A DNA stretch of 64,000 bases from Motiliproteus coralliicola (GCF_003345655.1 NZ_QQOH01000004.1:456692-520691); one strand, 5' to 3'. Positions 40,936 through 50,398 are shown, counted from the stretch's first letter. Notes: a model not told the origin generated them from the letters alone. A program made the numbers and translations.

Positions 40936-41248
40936 AGGGAAATATCCGCGAAGTTTTTTCAGGCGCTCATGATAAAGAATCCGGCCGCTAACACCAATGC
41001 CGTCGACCTCGACTGCTGCGGTGCGAGATTGACGTGATAGGCCCCGCGCCGCACTATTTGAGGTGTTGCTGAGCCGTGGCCCAACGTTCTCAGGTCGCTG
41101 GACCAGCAGAGCAGGATTTGGTCAGGTTAAAATGGGGGTGACGGCTGGCACCGCGGCGGGGGAAGCCCTATTATCTCGTGCCGCCGTCGACAGCGACGAT
41201 GGCGCCGTATTTCGTTCAACCGTTAGTGAATATTTCTGGATCTAGTGC
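40936..41248. other. Intergenic region polA / thrB
   Basis: This 313-base spacer lies between divergently read genes and must hold promoters for both, but no strong -35/-10 pair was identified. The 60-codon open frame within it has no recognisable homology or ribosome-binding site. The small DUF2782 gene I recall from the Pseudomonas polA-thrB interval was not seen. Confidence 0.5.
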
Positions 41249-42217
41249 ATGGCAGTTTATACCCGTATCAGTCGCGACGACCTCGACGCTTTCCTGGGTG
41301 ATTTTGAACTTGGGCAACTGATCGATTTTAAAGGCATCGACGGTGGTATCGAGAACACCAACTATTTTGTCGATACCGAGCAGGACGGGGTTACCCGGCA
41401 CTTTGTGCTGACCCTGTTTGAGGAGCTGCCCTACGACGAGATGCCGTTTTTTGTCGAGCTGACCGGTTACTTGGCCGAGTGCAATGTGGTGGTTCCGGCA
41501 CCGTTCAAGGACCGTAACGGTATCGCCCTGAAGATGCTGGCACGCCGTCCGGCACTGCTGCTACCGCGATTTGATGGGGGCTCGTTGCAGAGTCTGACGC
41601 CGGATCACTGCGGTCAGATCGGTCGAGCCCTGGCCCAAATGCACCTGGCTGGTCAGGATTTTTTTATGGCGCGGCAGGCCCACAGGGGGGTGTTCTGGTG
41701 GCGGCGTGAATCCCGTGCGGTGGCGGAGCGTCTGAATGCCGAGGATGCCCAGCTGTTGCAACAGGAGGTGGCGCTGTTCGACGACTTGCGCGAACAGCCG
41801 TTGGATCTACCGGTCGGCATCATCCACGGTGATCTGTTTCACGATAACGCGCTGTTCCATGAAGGAAAGCTGAGCGGCATCATCGATCTGTATAACGCCT
41901 GTACCGGCTACCTGCTCTACGATCTGGCCATCGTCGCCAACGACTGGTGTGTGACCCGCGAGGGTGCCTTCGAAGCGGCGCGCCTCGATGCGCTGCTGCA
42001 GGGTTATGCCGAGGTTCGCCCCTTTGAGGCGCAGGAGCACCAAGCCTGGCCGGTGTTGGTTCGTACCGCGGCGATGCGCTTCTGGCTGTCTCGCTTGATC
42101 AGCCAGTTGGGGATGGAGCCGACCCAATACGAGGGTGGTCAGGTGATCAAGGATCCGGATGAGCTGAAACGGATTCTGTTGAACCATATCGCCAACCCCG
42201 CCAGCCTACCTGGCTAG
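41249..42217 (+). CDS. thrB: Homoserine kinase (phosphotransferase-fold type)
   Basis: 322 residues. It phosphorylates homoserine in threonine synthesis. This is the aminoglycoside-phosphotransferase-like ThrB of Pseudomonas, not the GHMP kinase of enterics. Marks are MAVYTRISRDDLDAFL at the start, GGIENTNYFV, the catalytic loop IIHGDLFHDNALF and the metal site GIIDLYNAC. It is located beside polA, as in Pseudomonas. The next gene, 28 bases downstream, may be co-transcribed. Confidence 0.93.
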   Translation: MAVYTRISRDDLDAFLGDFELGQLIDFKGIDGGIENTNYFVDTEQDGVTRHFVLTLFEELPYDEMPFFVELTGYLAECNVVVPAPFKDRNGIALKMLARRPALLLPRFDGGSLQSLTPDHCGQIGRALAQMHLAGQDFFMARQAHRGVFWWRRESRAVAERLNAEDAQLLQQEVALFDDLREQPLDLPVGIIHGDLFHDNALFHEGKLSGIIDLYNACTGYLLYDLAIVANDWCVTREGAFEAARLDALLQGYAEVRPFEAQEHQAWPVLVRTAAMRFWLSRLISQLGMEPTQYEGGQVIKDPDELKRILLNHIANPASLPG

Positions 42218-42245
42218 AACCGCAACCCCCAACGGATTGATAAGC

Positions 42246-42938
42246 ATGAAAACCATTGGCCTGATCGGCGGTATGAGCTGGGAGAGCACCCAGGGGTACT
42301 ACCGGATACTCAACGAGCAGGTTAAAGCGCGGCTGGGTGGGTTGCACTCGGCCAAACTCGTGCTGCATAGCGTCGACTTCGACCCGATCGAGAAGCTGCA
42401 ACACCAAGGAAAATGGGACGCGACCGCCGATATTCTTTGCGATGCGGCTCGTAGCGTCGAAGCCGGTGGGGCTGACTGTGTGCTGATCTGCACCAACACC
42501 ATGCACAAGGTGGCGCCGCAGGTGGCGGCTGCGGTATCGATACCGCTGCTGCATATCGCCGATGCTACTGCCGCGGCCATCAAAGCCCGGGGGCTGTCCC
42601 GGGTCGGCCTGTTGGGTACCGGGTTCACGATGGAGCAGGAGTTCTACAAGGGGCGGTTGTGTGATCAACATGGTCTGGAGGTGTTGATCCCCAATGAGGC
42701 GGATCGGGGGCTGGTTCATCGGGTGATCTACGAAGAGCTCTGTCTGGGCCGGATCGTTCCCGAGTCCAAAACCCAGTATCTACGGATCATCGCGCAACTG
42801 GCCGAGCAGGGCGCTGAAGCCGTAATTCTGGGTTGCACCGAGATCGGTATGCTGGTGCAACAGAACGATACCGCTCTGCCTCTATTCGATACCAGCGAGC
42901 TTCACGCCTGCTCAGCGGTGGATTTTGCGCTGGCCTGA
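42246..42938 (+). CDS. Aspartate/glutamate racemase family protein (YgeA-like)
   Basis: 230 residues from the ATG at 42246. Family motifs are IGLIGGMSWEST near the N-terminus, the first catalytic Cys in ICTNTMHK and the second in ILGCTEIGML. These proteins interconvert D- and L-Asp, Glu or other amino acids without a cofactor. YgeA itself prefers other substrates, so the substrate here is open. Its last 37 bases overlap the end of the convergent receiver-GGDEF-EAL gene. Confidence 0.92.
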   Translation: MKTIGLIGGMSWESTQGYYRILNEQVKARLGGLHSAKLVLHSVDFDPIEKLQHQGKWDATADILCDAARSVEAGGADCVLICTNTMHKVAPQVAAAVSIPLLHIADATAAAIKARGLSRVGLLGTGFTMEQEFYKGRLCDQHGLEVLIPNEADRGLVHRVIYEELCLGRIVPESKTQYLRIIAQLAEQGAEAVILGCTEIGMLVQQNDTALPLFDTSELHACSAVDFALA

Positions 42939-44662
42939 GGGTTGGGCCGATCCGAATTCCATTGAGACTCCAATAACTCCGTCATCGATTCGGCGCTGAC
43001 CGGACGGCTGAACAGGTAGCCTTGGCCTTGGCTGCAGTATTGCTGGCGTAGGAAATCGCGCTGGGCTTCGGTTTCTATCCCCTCGGCGACCACTTCCAGT
43101 CCTAGACTATGGGCCATGGCCAGAATCGCCTGGGTCAGTGCCGCTGAGCCGGTCGAGTCGGGCAGATCATGGATAAAGGCCCGGTCGATCTTCAACACAT
43201 CGACCGGGAACCGCTGCAGTCGACTCAACGACGAGTAGCCGGTGCCGAAATCGTCGATCGCCAAACCTACACCCAGTGCTTTGAGCTCATGCAGAATTCG
43301 CTCGGCTTCGGTCTCGGACTCCAGCAGGTGGGTTTCCGTCAGTTCCAGCTCCAGACTGGCGGCATCGAGACCGGTGCGGTCGAGCTGGCGGCGGATATTG
43401 TCGACCAGTTGGGGATCGTTGAACTGTTGACCGGACAGGTTGACCGACAGGGTCAGGCCGTCGAAGCCCTGTTGTTGCCACTGTCTGAGTTGATCGCAGG
43501 CTTGGCTGAATACCCAGTCGCCGATCGGCTGGATCATCCCGGTCGCTTCAGCTAGCGGAATAAACTGAAACGGGGCGATCAAGCCCCGTTCGGGATGGTT
43601 CCATCGGATCAGGGCTTCGACGCCGATAATGCCGCGCTCACCCAGTAGGTCGAGCTTGGGTTGGTAATAGAGTTCGAACTGGTTACCGGTGACCGCATGG
43701 TGCAGTTCCGCTTCCAGGGTGATCTGCTGTTGCACCAACCGGTTCATTTCGGCGGTATAGAACGCGTATCCCAGCTGCTCCTTAAGCTGCACCTGACTGC
43801 CGGCAAAACTGGCCTGGTCGATCAACTGGTCGGAGTCCCTGCCGTCGTCTGGATAGACCGAAATCCCCACCCGCATCGGGACCACGAAATTCTGACCATC
43901 CAGTTCGATAGGGGCGGCGATGGCGCTGCGTAAGTGTTCGATCAGCTCAACGCTGTCCCGTTCGGGATGGCTACTGTGCTTGACCAGCCCCAGGCAGTTG
44001 CCCTGCAGGCGAGCGATTGACTGACGGTTGTTGGTACCGGGATCGCGGAGGCGGTTGCTCAGTTCGATCAGCATCCGATCGATACCGTTCTGCCCCAAGG
44101 CGTGCTGAACCTTATCGAATCCATCGAAACGCAGCATGATGACCAGCAGTTTGACGGTGCTGCGCAGCTTGATCTCCGATTGAATCTGATTATTCAGCAG
44201 CACCCGTTTCGGCAACCCGGTGGCGTGGTCGTAGTTGGTCAGATAGGCCAGTTGTTCCTGCTGTTCCAGCAGCTTGCGATAGCGATCCAGGCGGGTGATG
44301 TTGCGTACCCGAGCCCGCAGTTCGGCGCTGTTGAACGGCTTGGTGATAAAGTCGTCGGCCCCGGCTTCCAGGCCCTGAATTCGGGAATCGGCGTCATCCA
44401 ACGCGGTGACCATGATTATCGGGATCGCGGCCAGGGCCTTATTGGCCCTTAAACGTCGACAGACTTCGTAGCCGTCGAGGATGGGCATCATGACATCCAG
44501 CAGGATCAGGTCCGGACGTAACCGCTCGGCGGCCCGCAGGCCCTGCTCGCCACCGCTGCAGGTTTCCACCCGGTAACCTTCCGGCAGCAGCAGGGCTTCC
44601 AAGGTGGCCCGGGGAAAGCTTTCATCGTCGATAATCAGAATCGTACTACTTGGGCTATTCAT
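42902..44662 (-). CDS. Response regulator with degenerate GGDEF and intact EAL domain
   Basis: 586 residues. The receiver has DDE at 12-14 and phospho-acceptor Asp56 (LILLDVMMP). In the GGDEF domain the signature position reads RLQGNCLGLV, so cyclase activity should be lost. The EAL domain (about 320-570) keeps EALIRW, NLSGQQF, ELTETHLL, DDFGTGYSSL, KIDRAF, AEGIET and QGYLFSRP. It is therefore predicted to be a phosphorylation-controlled c-di-GMP phosphodiesterase. It is the last gene in a four-gene signalling operon, 22 bases after the CheY-like gene. Confidence 0.93.
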   Translation of the reverse strand: MNSPSSTILIIDDESFPRATLEALLLPEGYRVETCSGGEQGLRAAERLRPDLILLDVMMPILDGYEVCRRLRANKALAAIPIIMVTALDDADSRIQGLEAGADDFITKPFNSAELRARVRNITRLDRYRKLLEQQEQLAYLTNYDHATGLPKRVLLNNQIQSEIKLRSTVKLLVIMLRFDGFDKVQHALGQNGIDRMLIELSNRLRDPGTNNRQSIARLQGNCLGLVKHSSHPERDSVELIEHLRSAIAAPIELDGQNFVVPMRVGISVYPDDGRDSDQLIDQASFAGSQVQLKEQLGYAFYTAEMNRLVQQQITLEAELHHAVTGNQFELYYQPKLDLLGERGIIGVEALIRWNHPERGLIAPFQFIPLAEATGMIQPIGDWVFSQACDQLRQWQQQGFDGLTLSVNLSGQQFNDPQLVDNIRRQLDRTGLDAASLELELTETHLLESETEAERILHELKALGVGLAIDDFGTGYSSLSRLQRFPVDVLKIDRAFIHDLPDSTGSAALTQAILAMAHSLGLEVVAEGIETEAQRDFLRQQYCSQGQGYLFSRPVSAESMTELLESQWNSDRPNPQASAKSTAEQA

Positions 44663-44684
44663 CGTATTTCTGATCCATTCTTTG

Positions 44685-45122
44685 CTACTGCGGTTGGTCG
44701 TCTGGAAGCGGCTGACCTTGATGACCGTTGATCCAATGATCGATGCGGCTATAGAGAAGCTGCATCTTTACCGGTTTGCTCAAGTAGTCGTCGGCACCGG
44801 ATGCCAGGCAGCGATCTCGGTCCCCGTCCATCGCCAACGCGGTCAGTATGATAACCGGTATCCGGTTCAGTCTGGGGTGCAATTTCAACCGCCGGGTGGC
44901 TTCCAGGCCGTCCAGATTAGGCATCTGCACATCCATCAGAATCAGCTGGGGTTCTGCCTTCGAGGCGATCTCGATCGCTTCCAAGCCGTCTTCAGCCACC
45001 AGTACCCGATAGCCGCGATGGCTGAGCAGGTCTCGGATCAGCATCACATTGGCAGGGTTATCCTCGGCCAGCAGGATGGTAATCGAGTGATCGTTTGAGG
45101 TGCTGGCTGATGCTTCTCTCAA
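44685..45122 (-). CDS. Single-domain response regulator (CheY/DivK-like)
   Basis: 145 residues, receiver domain only. The acidic pocket AEDN, phospho-acceptor Asp64 (LILMDVQMPNLDG), Thr in ILTALAM and Lys in YLSKPV are present. It starts at a TTG that overlaps the kinase stop codon (TTGA), with CAGGAG in the end of the kinase gene. It may receive phosphate from the adjacent kinase and pass it on or act as a sink. Confidence 0.93.
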   Translation of the reverse strand: MREASASTSNDHSITILLAEDNPANVMLIRDLLSHRGYRVLVAEDGLEAIEIASKAEPQLILMDVQMPNLDGLEATRRLKLHPRLNRIPVIILTALAMDGDRDRCLASGADDYLSKPVKMQLLYSRIDHWINGHQGQPLPDDQPQ

Positions 45123-46807
45123 GGCGCTGACTCCTGTACCGGTAGTGACTGGCCAACCTTCATACCGTTATCCAGTGGCAGTGTGATAGTGAAACAGCTG
45201 CCTTGTCCCGGCTCGCTGTCGACCTCAATGTGGCCCTGGTGCAGCTTGACGATTCGGGAGACCAACGCGAGTCCCAGGCCGGTACCGCTGAACTGGCGCG
45301 ACAGTTCCGAGTCGACCTGCACAAACGGGGCAAACAGCTGCGACTGATCCTCGGGCGCAATGCCGATACCGGTATCGGTCACCTGCAGCCAGATCGAGCG
45401 GCTGTCTGACGTGACGCCAATATTGAGGCCGATCTGTCCTTGGCGAGGGGTGAACTTGATCGCGTTGCCGAGCAGATTTACCAATACCTGTTTTAGGTGT
45501 CGGGGGTCGCCGATGTAGCGAGGTAGTCCCTCGGCGATCTGAAACTCGATCTGTTGTTGCTGCTGTTTGGCCTGGCCGCGCACCAGACGGGTACTGGTTT
45601 CGGCCAGGTTGACGAAGTTGACTTCACCGGGGCGGATCTCTAGCTTGCCGGCGCCGATCTTGGCCAGGTCGAGAATGTCGTTGATCAGTTCGAGCAGATG
45701 GTTGCCGCTTTCGTTGACGATATTCAGGTACTCGGACTGCTTGTCGTTGAGCGGACCAAATACCTGCTCCTGCAACACCTCGGACATTCCCAGAATGGCG
45801 GTCAACGGGGTACGTAGCTCGTGGCTCATGGCCGCCAGGAACTCGTCCTTGGATTTGGCCGCCCGCTCCAGATCCTGGTTGGTGCGGTTGAGCTGCTCGG
45901 TTCGTTCGGCGACTCGCTCTGCCAGCAGGCTGCGCTCCTGTTCGAGTTCAAATTCGGCGCGCTTACGCACGTCGATCTCGGCGCTAAGCTGGGTGTTGCT
46001 GCGGGTCAACTGCTCGGTCCGTTCGGCCACCTGTTGTTCCAGGTTGTCACGGTGCTCGATCAGGCTCTGTTGGGCACGTTGGCGCTTGTCCTGCTCCTGC
46101 TCAAGGTGGCCGGTCATCTGGTTAAAGGAGTGGGCCAGCTGGCCGGTTTCGTCTTTGGACAGCACCTCGATCCGGTGGCTGTAGTTGCCGCGGATAATCT
46201 CACTGGTGCCGCGCAGCAGGTGCTTGATCGGTTCGGTCAGCAACCGTGACAACACGCCAGCGGCCAACGCAGCGACCAGCATCACAATCAAGGCAAACAG
46301 CAGGGTCTCGCGGATCTGAGTGTTGACCCGTTGCTCGATCTCGGTCAGCGGCATCATCATCCGCACCAGATAGGTGGGGTTGCCGAAGGTGGAGATCGGG
46401 GCGACAAATTCCAGGCAGGTAATGCTGTCGGTATCGATGCGGCGGGTCTGCCCCAGGTTTTTCTTGATCACTTGGCGGTAGAAGGGATCACTCATCGGCA
46501 GCGGCTTGGAATCCGTCTGCGTCGATAGCCATATCTTGCCGTCGATATCGGTGATCATGATCTCGTTGATATGGCCCTGCTCAATCAGCTGAGAGGCGCT
46601 GGCGATGACGGTGGCGTAATCGGATTCGAGAATGTAGGGGCCGGCCAGTTGGCTGAAGGCCTGAACCAACTGGCTGCCGAGGGAGCGGGCCTGCTGGTGC
46701 ATCGACTCGATGCTGCTGTTGATCGAGGTATAGGAGAAGACACCGACGACGGCCAGCACCAGCACCAGAAAGGAGCTCAGTAGTTTCAGGCGAATTCCCG
46801 GTTGCAT
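45119..46807 (-). CDS. Membrane histidine kinase with periplasmic sensor and HAMP domain
   Basis: 562 residues. Two membrane helices (about 8-26 and 170-192) flank a periplasmic region of about 140 residues. A HAMP domain, a long coiled coil with two AERTEQL-type repeats, HisKA (AMSHELRTPLTAIL, His near residue 330) and the ATPase domain (NLLGNAIKFTP, DTGIGIAPED, GTGLGLAL) follow. There is no attached receiver. It lies 38 bases after a PhnD-like binding-protein gene and overlaps the response regulator gene. The binding protein may present the signal to the sensor domain (inference). Confidence 0.93.
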   Translation of the reverse strand: MQPGIRLKLLSSFLVLVLAVVGVFSYTSINSSIESMHQQARSLGSQLVQAFSQLAGPYILESDYATVIASASQLIEQGHINEIMITDIDGKIWLSTQTDSKPLPMSDPFYRQVIKKNLGQTRRIDTDSITCLEFVAPISTFGNPTYLVRMMMPLTEIEQRVNTQIRETLLFALIVMLVAALAAGVLSRLLTEPIKHLLRGTSEIIRGNYSHRIEVLSKDETGQLAHSFNQMTGHLEQEQDKRQRAQQSLIEHRDNLEQQVAERTEQLTRSNTQLSAEIDVRKRAEFELEQERSLLAERVAERTEQLNRTNQDLERAAKSKDEFLAAMSHELRTPLTAILGMSEVLQEQVFGPLNDKQSEYLNIVNESGNHLLELINDILDLAKIGAGKLEIRPGEVNFVNLAETSTRLVRGQAKQQQQQIEFQIAEGLPRYIGDPRHLKQVLVNLLGNAIKFTPRQGQIGLNIGVTSDSRSIWLQVTDTGIGIAPEDQSQLFAPFVQVDSELSRQFSGTGLGLALVSRIVKLHQGHIEVDSEPGQGSCFTITLPLDNGMKVGQSLPVQESAP

Positions 46808-46845
46808 CTAGGATCCTTACGATGGAGTTCTTGAAAGCGCCGAGT

Positions 46846-47727
46846 TCAGTTCAGCCCCATCAGCTGGATAACTTCACGGACATTGTCGTAGTCGCTGTCG
46901 CTACCGGCTACAAACCCCTTAGTGGTCAGACCGTCAAACAGGTCTTGGGTGGTGTCCGGCTGGCCCAGTTCGAGCATCGCTTGCCGCAGTTTGTTGAACT
47001 GGTCGTCGGGAAGCCCTTTGCGGGCGATCCAGGGGCCGCGGTAGATAGGCTCGGACTTCCACAGGATCTTCATCTGATCGAAATCGATATCGACCTTGTC
47101 GATGGCGGTGTAGGAGGTGGCGCCGGCATCGGCCTGTCCTCGATAGACCGCCATCAGCGAGTTGGCGTGGCGGGTGACGAACTTAACCTCGGCAAAGTCA
47201 TCTTTATCGAGCCCGGTCTTACGCAGCTGCGCCATCGGGAACAGGTAGCCGGAGGTGGATTTTGGGTCGGTGAAGGTGAAACGCTTGCCACCAAGCTGAT
47301 CCAGCGACTCGATGCCGGAGTCGGCACGGGTCACGATCATGCTGTGGTAGAACTCCTGGCCTTTCTTACTCAGAGTACGGCAGATCAACCGGACGCCATG
47401 GTTGTCCTGCACATCGACATAGGAGAACGGGCCGACATAACCGATATCGGCAGTGCCGCTGGCCAGGTGGCTGATCACGTCGTCGTAGGTCTTGCTGCCG
47501 ATCCAACGGAATTTCAATCCGGTCTGCTGCTGCAGCCGCTTGAACAGTTTGCCGTAGGCTTGTTCGTTGCCCAGGCTGGATCGGTGGGGAATGATGGCAA
47601 CCCTTAGGGTCGGCATGTCGTCATCGACCTGCTCAGAGCTAAAGGCTTGGGGGGACGGTGGCAGCAACAGGGCCAGTAGTGGCAGCCATAGCATCGCCTT
47701 GCGACGAAGAATTCCTAGGTAAACCAT
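46846..47727 (-). CDS. PhnD-like periplasmic substrate-binding protein in a signalling operon
   Basis: 293 residues from the ATG at 47727; an ATG at 47694 is an alternative start. A signal peptide (MLWLPLLALLLPPSPQAFS) is followed by a phosphate/phosphonate-type binding domain (LRVAIIPHRSS, GTADIGYVGPFSYVD, RHANSLMAVYRGQADAGATSY). No ABC permease or ATPase gene is nearby. It leads a kinase-regulator operon, so a sensory role is more likely than transport. The frame is open upstream to 48387, but that part crosses ppiC and has no homology. Confidence 0.85.
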   Translation of the reverse strand: MVYLGILRRKAMLWLPLLALLLPPSPQAFSSEQVDDDMPTLRVAIIPHRSSLGNEQAYGKLFKRLQQQTGLKFRWIGSKTYDDVISHLASGTADIGYVGPFSYVDVQDNHGVRLICRTLSKKGQEFYHSMIVTRADSGIESLDQLGGKRFTFTDPKSTSGYLFPMAQLRKTGLDKDDFAEVKFVTRHANSLMAVYRGQADAGATSYTAIDKVDIDFDQMKILWKSEPIYRGPWIARKGLPDDQFNKLRQAMLELGQPDTTQDLFDGLTTKGFVAGSDSDYDNVREVIQLMGLN

Positions 47728-47795
47728 GCTGTTATTGTTTTCTGGTTGTAGGGGGTGGTTAGAGTTTAGCCGATTTAACTCGGTGTTTCGCCACC

Positions 47796-48077
47796 TTAGC
47801 GATCTCTGAAGATGACTTCTATGAGATGAAAACCAAACTTGGTTTTGACCGGGCCATGGACCTGGTGCAGCGGCTTCTTGAAGATTACCTGATCCACCGC
47901 GCGCACCATCTGGCCGGGGCGAATCTCTCCCAGGTCTCCCCCTCGTTTCTTTGACGGACAGAGCGAATGGCGCTTGGCCAGTTGGCCGAAATCGGCGCCT
48001 TTGGCCAGCTTCTGTTTCAATTGTTCGGCTTCGGCTTGGGTCTTGACCAGGATATGGCGGGCCAGGGCGAGTGGCAT
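47796..48077 (-). CDS. ppiC: Parvulin-type peptidyl-prolyl isomerase
   Basis: 93 residues, one parvulin domain without a signal peptide, like E. coli PpiC. Motifs are ARHILVKTQAEAEQL, FGQLAKRHSLCPS, KRGGDLGEI and the terminal FGFHLIEV. It lies 68 bases before the PhnD-like gene and is divergent from uvrD. Its role is cis-trans isomerisation of prolyl bonds in the cytoplasm. Confidence 0.95.
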   Translation of the reverse strand: MPLALARHILVKTQAEAEQLKQKLAKGADFGQLAKRHSLCPSKKRGGDLGEIRPGQMVRAVDQVIFKKPLHQVHGPVKTKFGFHLIEVIFRDR

Positions 48078-48196
48078 GGACGACTCCGGGGCTTGTTGAT
48101 GATGGCGGTTGGTTGGCTACTGCGGTGATTTTACCCTGTTCCGTCGATGCAGGCTGTATAATCGGCGCTTTTGAAACAGGCAACCGGGACCACTCG

Positions 48197-50398
48197 ATGG
48201 ATGTATCTGCAATTCTTGATCCGCTGAATGAAGCACAACGCGAGGCGGTGGCCGCGCCGCCGGTGAATCTGCTGGTGCTGGCCGGTGCCGGCTCGGGCAA
48301 AACCCGGGTGCTGGTGCATCGGATCGCGTGGTTGATGCAGGCCGAGAATGTCTCTCCCCACGGTATCCTGGCGGTGACCTTTACCAATAAAGCGGCCCGC
48401 GAGATGCGTGGTCGGGTGGAGGAGATGCTGGGGTTGAGCCCCTACGGCATGTGGATCGGCACCTTCCACGGCCTGGCGCACCGGCTGCTGCGGATGCACT
48501 GGCAGGATGCCGGATTGCAGGAGAATTTCCAGATTCTCGACTCGGACGACCAGCTCCGTCTGGTCAAACGGTTGATGAAGGAGATGAATCTGGACGAGAA
48601 CCGCTGGCAGCCCAAGCAGCTGCAGTGGTACATCAACGCCCAGAAGGACGAAGGCCTGCGAGCGGCTCATATCGAACACTACGGCGACCCGTACCAGAAA
48701 GTGCAGGTCGACTTTTACCGCTATTACGAACAGGTCTGTCAGCAAAGTTCGTTGGTGGACTTTGGTGAGATCCTGCTGCGTTCCCACGAGCTCTGGCGCA
48801 ACAAGCCGGAGATCCTGGCCCACTATCAACAGCGTTTTGCCCATATCCTGGTGGACGAATTTCAGGATACCAACTCGATTCAGTACGCCTGGCTGCAGAT
48901 GCTGGCCGGACAGAACGGCAAGCTGATGGTGGTGGGGGACGATGACCAGTCGATCTATGGCTGGCGCGGTGCCAAGATCGAGAACATCCAGCAGTTCAGC
49001 CAGGACCATCCGGATACCCTGGTGGTCCGTCTGGAACAGAATTATCGCTCTACCGGTACCATCCTGCGGGCCGCCAACGCGTTGATCGCCAATAACCAGG
49101 GGCGCCTGGGCAAGGAACTCTGGACTTCCGGGATCGACGGCGAACCGATCTCGCTGTACGCCGGTTTCAACGAGCAGGATGAGGCGCGCTTTATCGTCGA
49201 TACCGTCGAGGACTGGGTCAGCGAGGGTAACGAGCGGGCCAGCAGTGCGATTCTGTATCGCTCCAACGCCCAATCGCGGGTGCTGGAAGAGGCGCTGATC
49301 CGGGCCGGGGTGCCCTATCGAATCTACGGCGGGCAGCGCTTTTACGAGCGTCTCGAGATCAAGAATGCACTGGCCTATCTGCGCCTGGTCAGCAACCGGC
49401 TCGACGACACCGCGATTGAGCGGATCATCAATGTGCCGACCCGGGCGATCGGGCCCAAGACCGTTGAAGTGCTGCGCCAGCGGGCCCGCGATGAGGGGAT
49501 CAGTCTGTGGCAGGCAGCCCATGAAGTGATCGAGCTGAAACTGCTGCCGGCCCGAGCCAGCAACGCGCTACGGGCTTTTGTCGAGCTGATCGACCGACTC
49601 GACGACGAGACCGAAGGGGTGACGCTGCACGAGCAGACCGAACACCTGATCCGCCACAGCGGCCTGATTGACCATCATCTGAAGGAGAAGGGCGAGAAAG
49701 CCCAGTCACGGATTGAAAACTTGCAGGAACTGGTCAGCGCCGCCAAGCAGTTTGCCCAGCAGTGGCAACGGGCCGAAGACCAGGGTGAGGAGCAGGAGTT
49801 GCCGGTGTTGGCAGCGTTCCTGGACCAGGCTGCGCTGGATGCCGGCGATGCCCAGGCCGACGAGTTCGAGGACAGTGTCCAGTTGATGACGCTGCACTCA
49901 GCCAAGGGACTGGAGTTCCCGCTGGTGTTCCTGGCCGGGGTCGAAGAGGGGTTGTTCCCCCACAAGATGTCGATGGAGGAGCCGGGGCGGCTAGAGGAGG
50001 AGCGCCGACTTTGCTACGTGGGTGTCACCCGGGCGATGAGCAAGCTCTACCTGACCTACGCCGAATCACGCCGGCTCCATGGTCAGGATACCTATAACCG
50101 CCCGTCGCGATTTGTGCAGGAGATTCCTGCCGAGTTGATGCAGGAAGTCCGGCTCAAGACTCAGTTTACCCGTCCGGTCAGCTTCGGGGCGCAGAAATCC
50201 CAACCGTCGATGTTCGGCGGCAGCGACGTGCCTGATACCGGTCTGGCGCTAGGGCAGCGGGTGATGCATCCGATCTTCGGCGAGGGAGTGGTGCTCAATT
50301 ACGAAGGGCAGGGCGCCAACGCTCGAGTTCAGGTCAATTTCGACAGCGAAGGCACCAAGTGGCTGGTGGTCAGCTACGCCAAGCTGGAGCCGCTTTGA
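48197..50398 (+). CDS. uvrD: DNA helicase II
   Basis: 733 residues from MDVSAILDPLN; the open frame upstream has no homology. UvrD is a 3'-5' SF1A helicase of nucleotide-excision and mismatch repair. Visible motifs are Q-motif LNEAQREAV, Walker A LAGAGSGKTRVL, motif Ia VTFTNKAAREM, motif II ILVDEFQDTN, motif III GDDDQSIYGWRGA, motif IV EQNYRS and motif V MTLHSAKGLEFP. The C-terminal Tudor-like tail (GQRVMHPIFGEGVV) separates it from Rep. A TATAAT at 48157-48162 is a possible -10; no SOS box was recognised. Confidence 0.96.
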   Translation: MDVSAILDPLNEAQREAVAAPPVNLLVLAGAGSGKTRVLVHRIAWLMQAENVSPHGILAVTFTNKAAREMRGRVEEMLGLSPYGMWIGTFHGLAHRLLRMHWQDAGLQENFQILDSDDQLRLVKRLMKEMNLDENRWQPKQLQWYINAQKDEGLRAAHIEHYGDPYQKVQVDFYRYYEQVCQQSSLVDFGEILLRSHELWRNKPEILAHYQQRFAHILVDEFQDTNSIQYAWLQMLAGQNGKLMVVGDDDQSIYGWRGAKIENIQQFSQDHPDTLVVRLEQNYRSTGTILRAANALIANNQGRLGKELWTSGIDGEPISLYAGFNEQDEARFIVDTVEDWVSEGNERASSAILYRSNAQSRVLEEALIRAGVPYRIYGGQRFYERLEIKNALAYLRLVSNRLDDTAIERIINVPTRAIGPKTVEVLRQRARDEGISLWQAAHEVIELKLLPARASNALRAFVELIDRLDDETEGVTLHEQTEHLIRHSGLIDHHLKEKGEKAQSRIENLQELVSAAKQFAQQWQRAEDQGEEQELPVLAAFLDQAALDAGDAQADEFEDSVQLMTLHSAKGLEFPLVFLAGVEEGLFPHKMSMEEPGRLEEERRLCYVGVTRAMSKLYLTYAESRRLHGQDTYNRPSRFVQEIPAELMQEVRLKTQFTRPVSFGAQKSQPSMFGGSDVPDTGLALGQRVMHPIFGEGVVLNYEGQGANARVQVNFDSEGTKWLVVSYAKLEPL

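Noticed and set aside
41063..41245. 60-codon plus-strand frame between polA and thrB
   Set aside because: No ribosome-binding site, family resemblance or lipoprotein/membrane pattern; it does not resemble DUF2782.
48140..48196. Possible LexA box before uvrD
   Set aside because: CTGTATAATCGGCG starts like an SOS box but lacks the CAG half at the right spacing; it looks more like a -10 element.
47728..48387. N-terminal extension of the PhnD-like frame to 513 codons
   Set aside because: The extension is read through ppiC in another frame, has no homology, and a normal signal peptide starts at 47727 or 47694.
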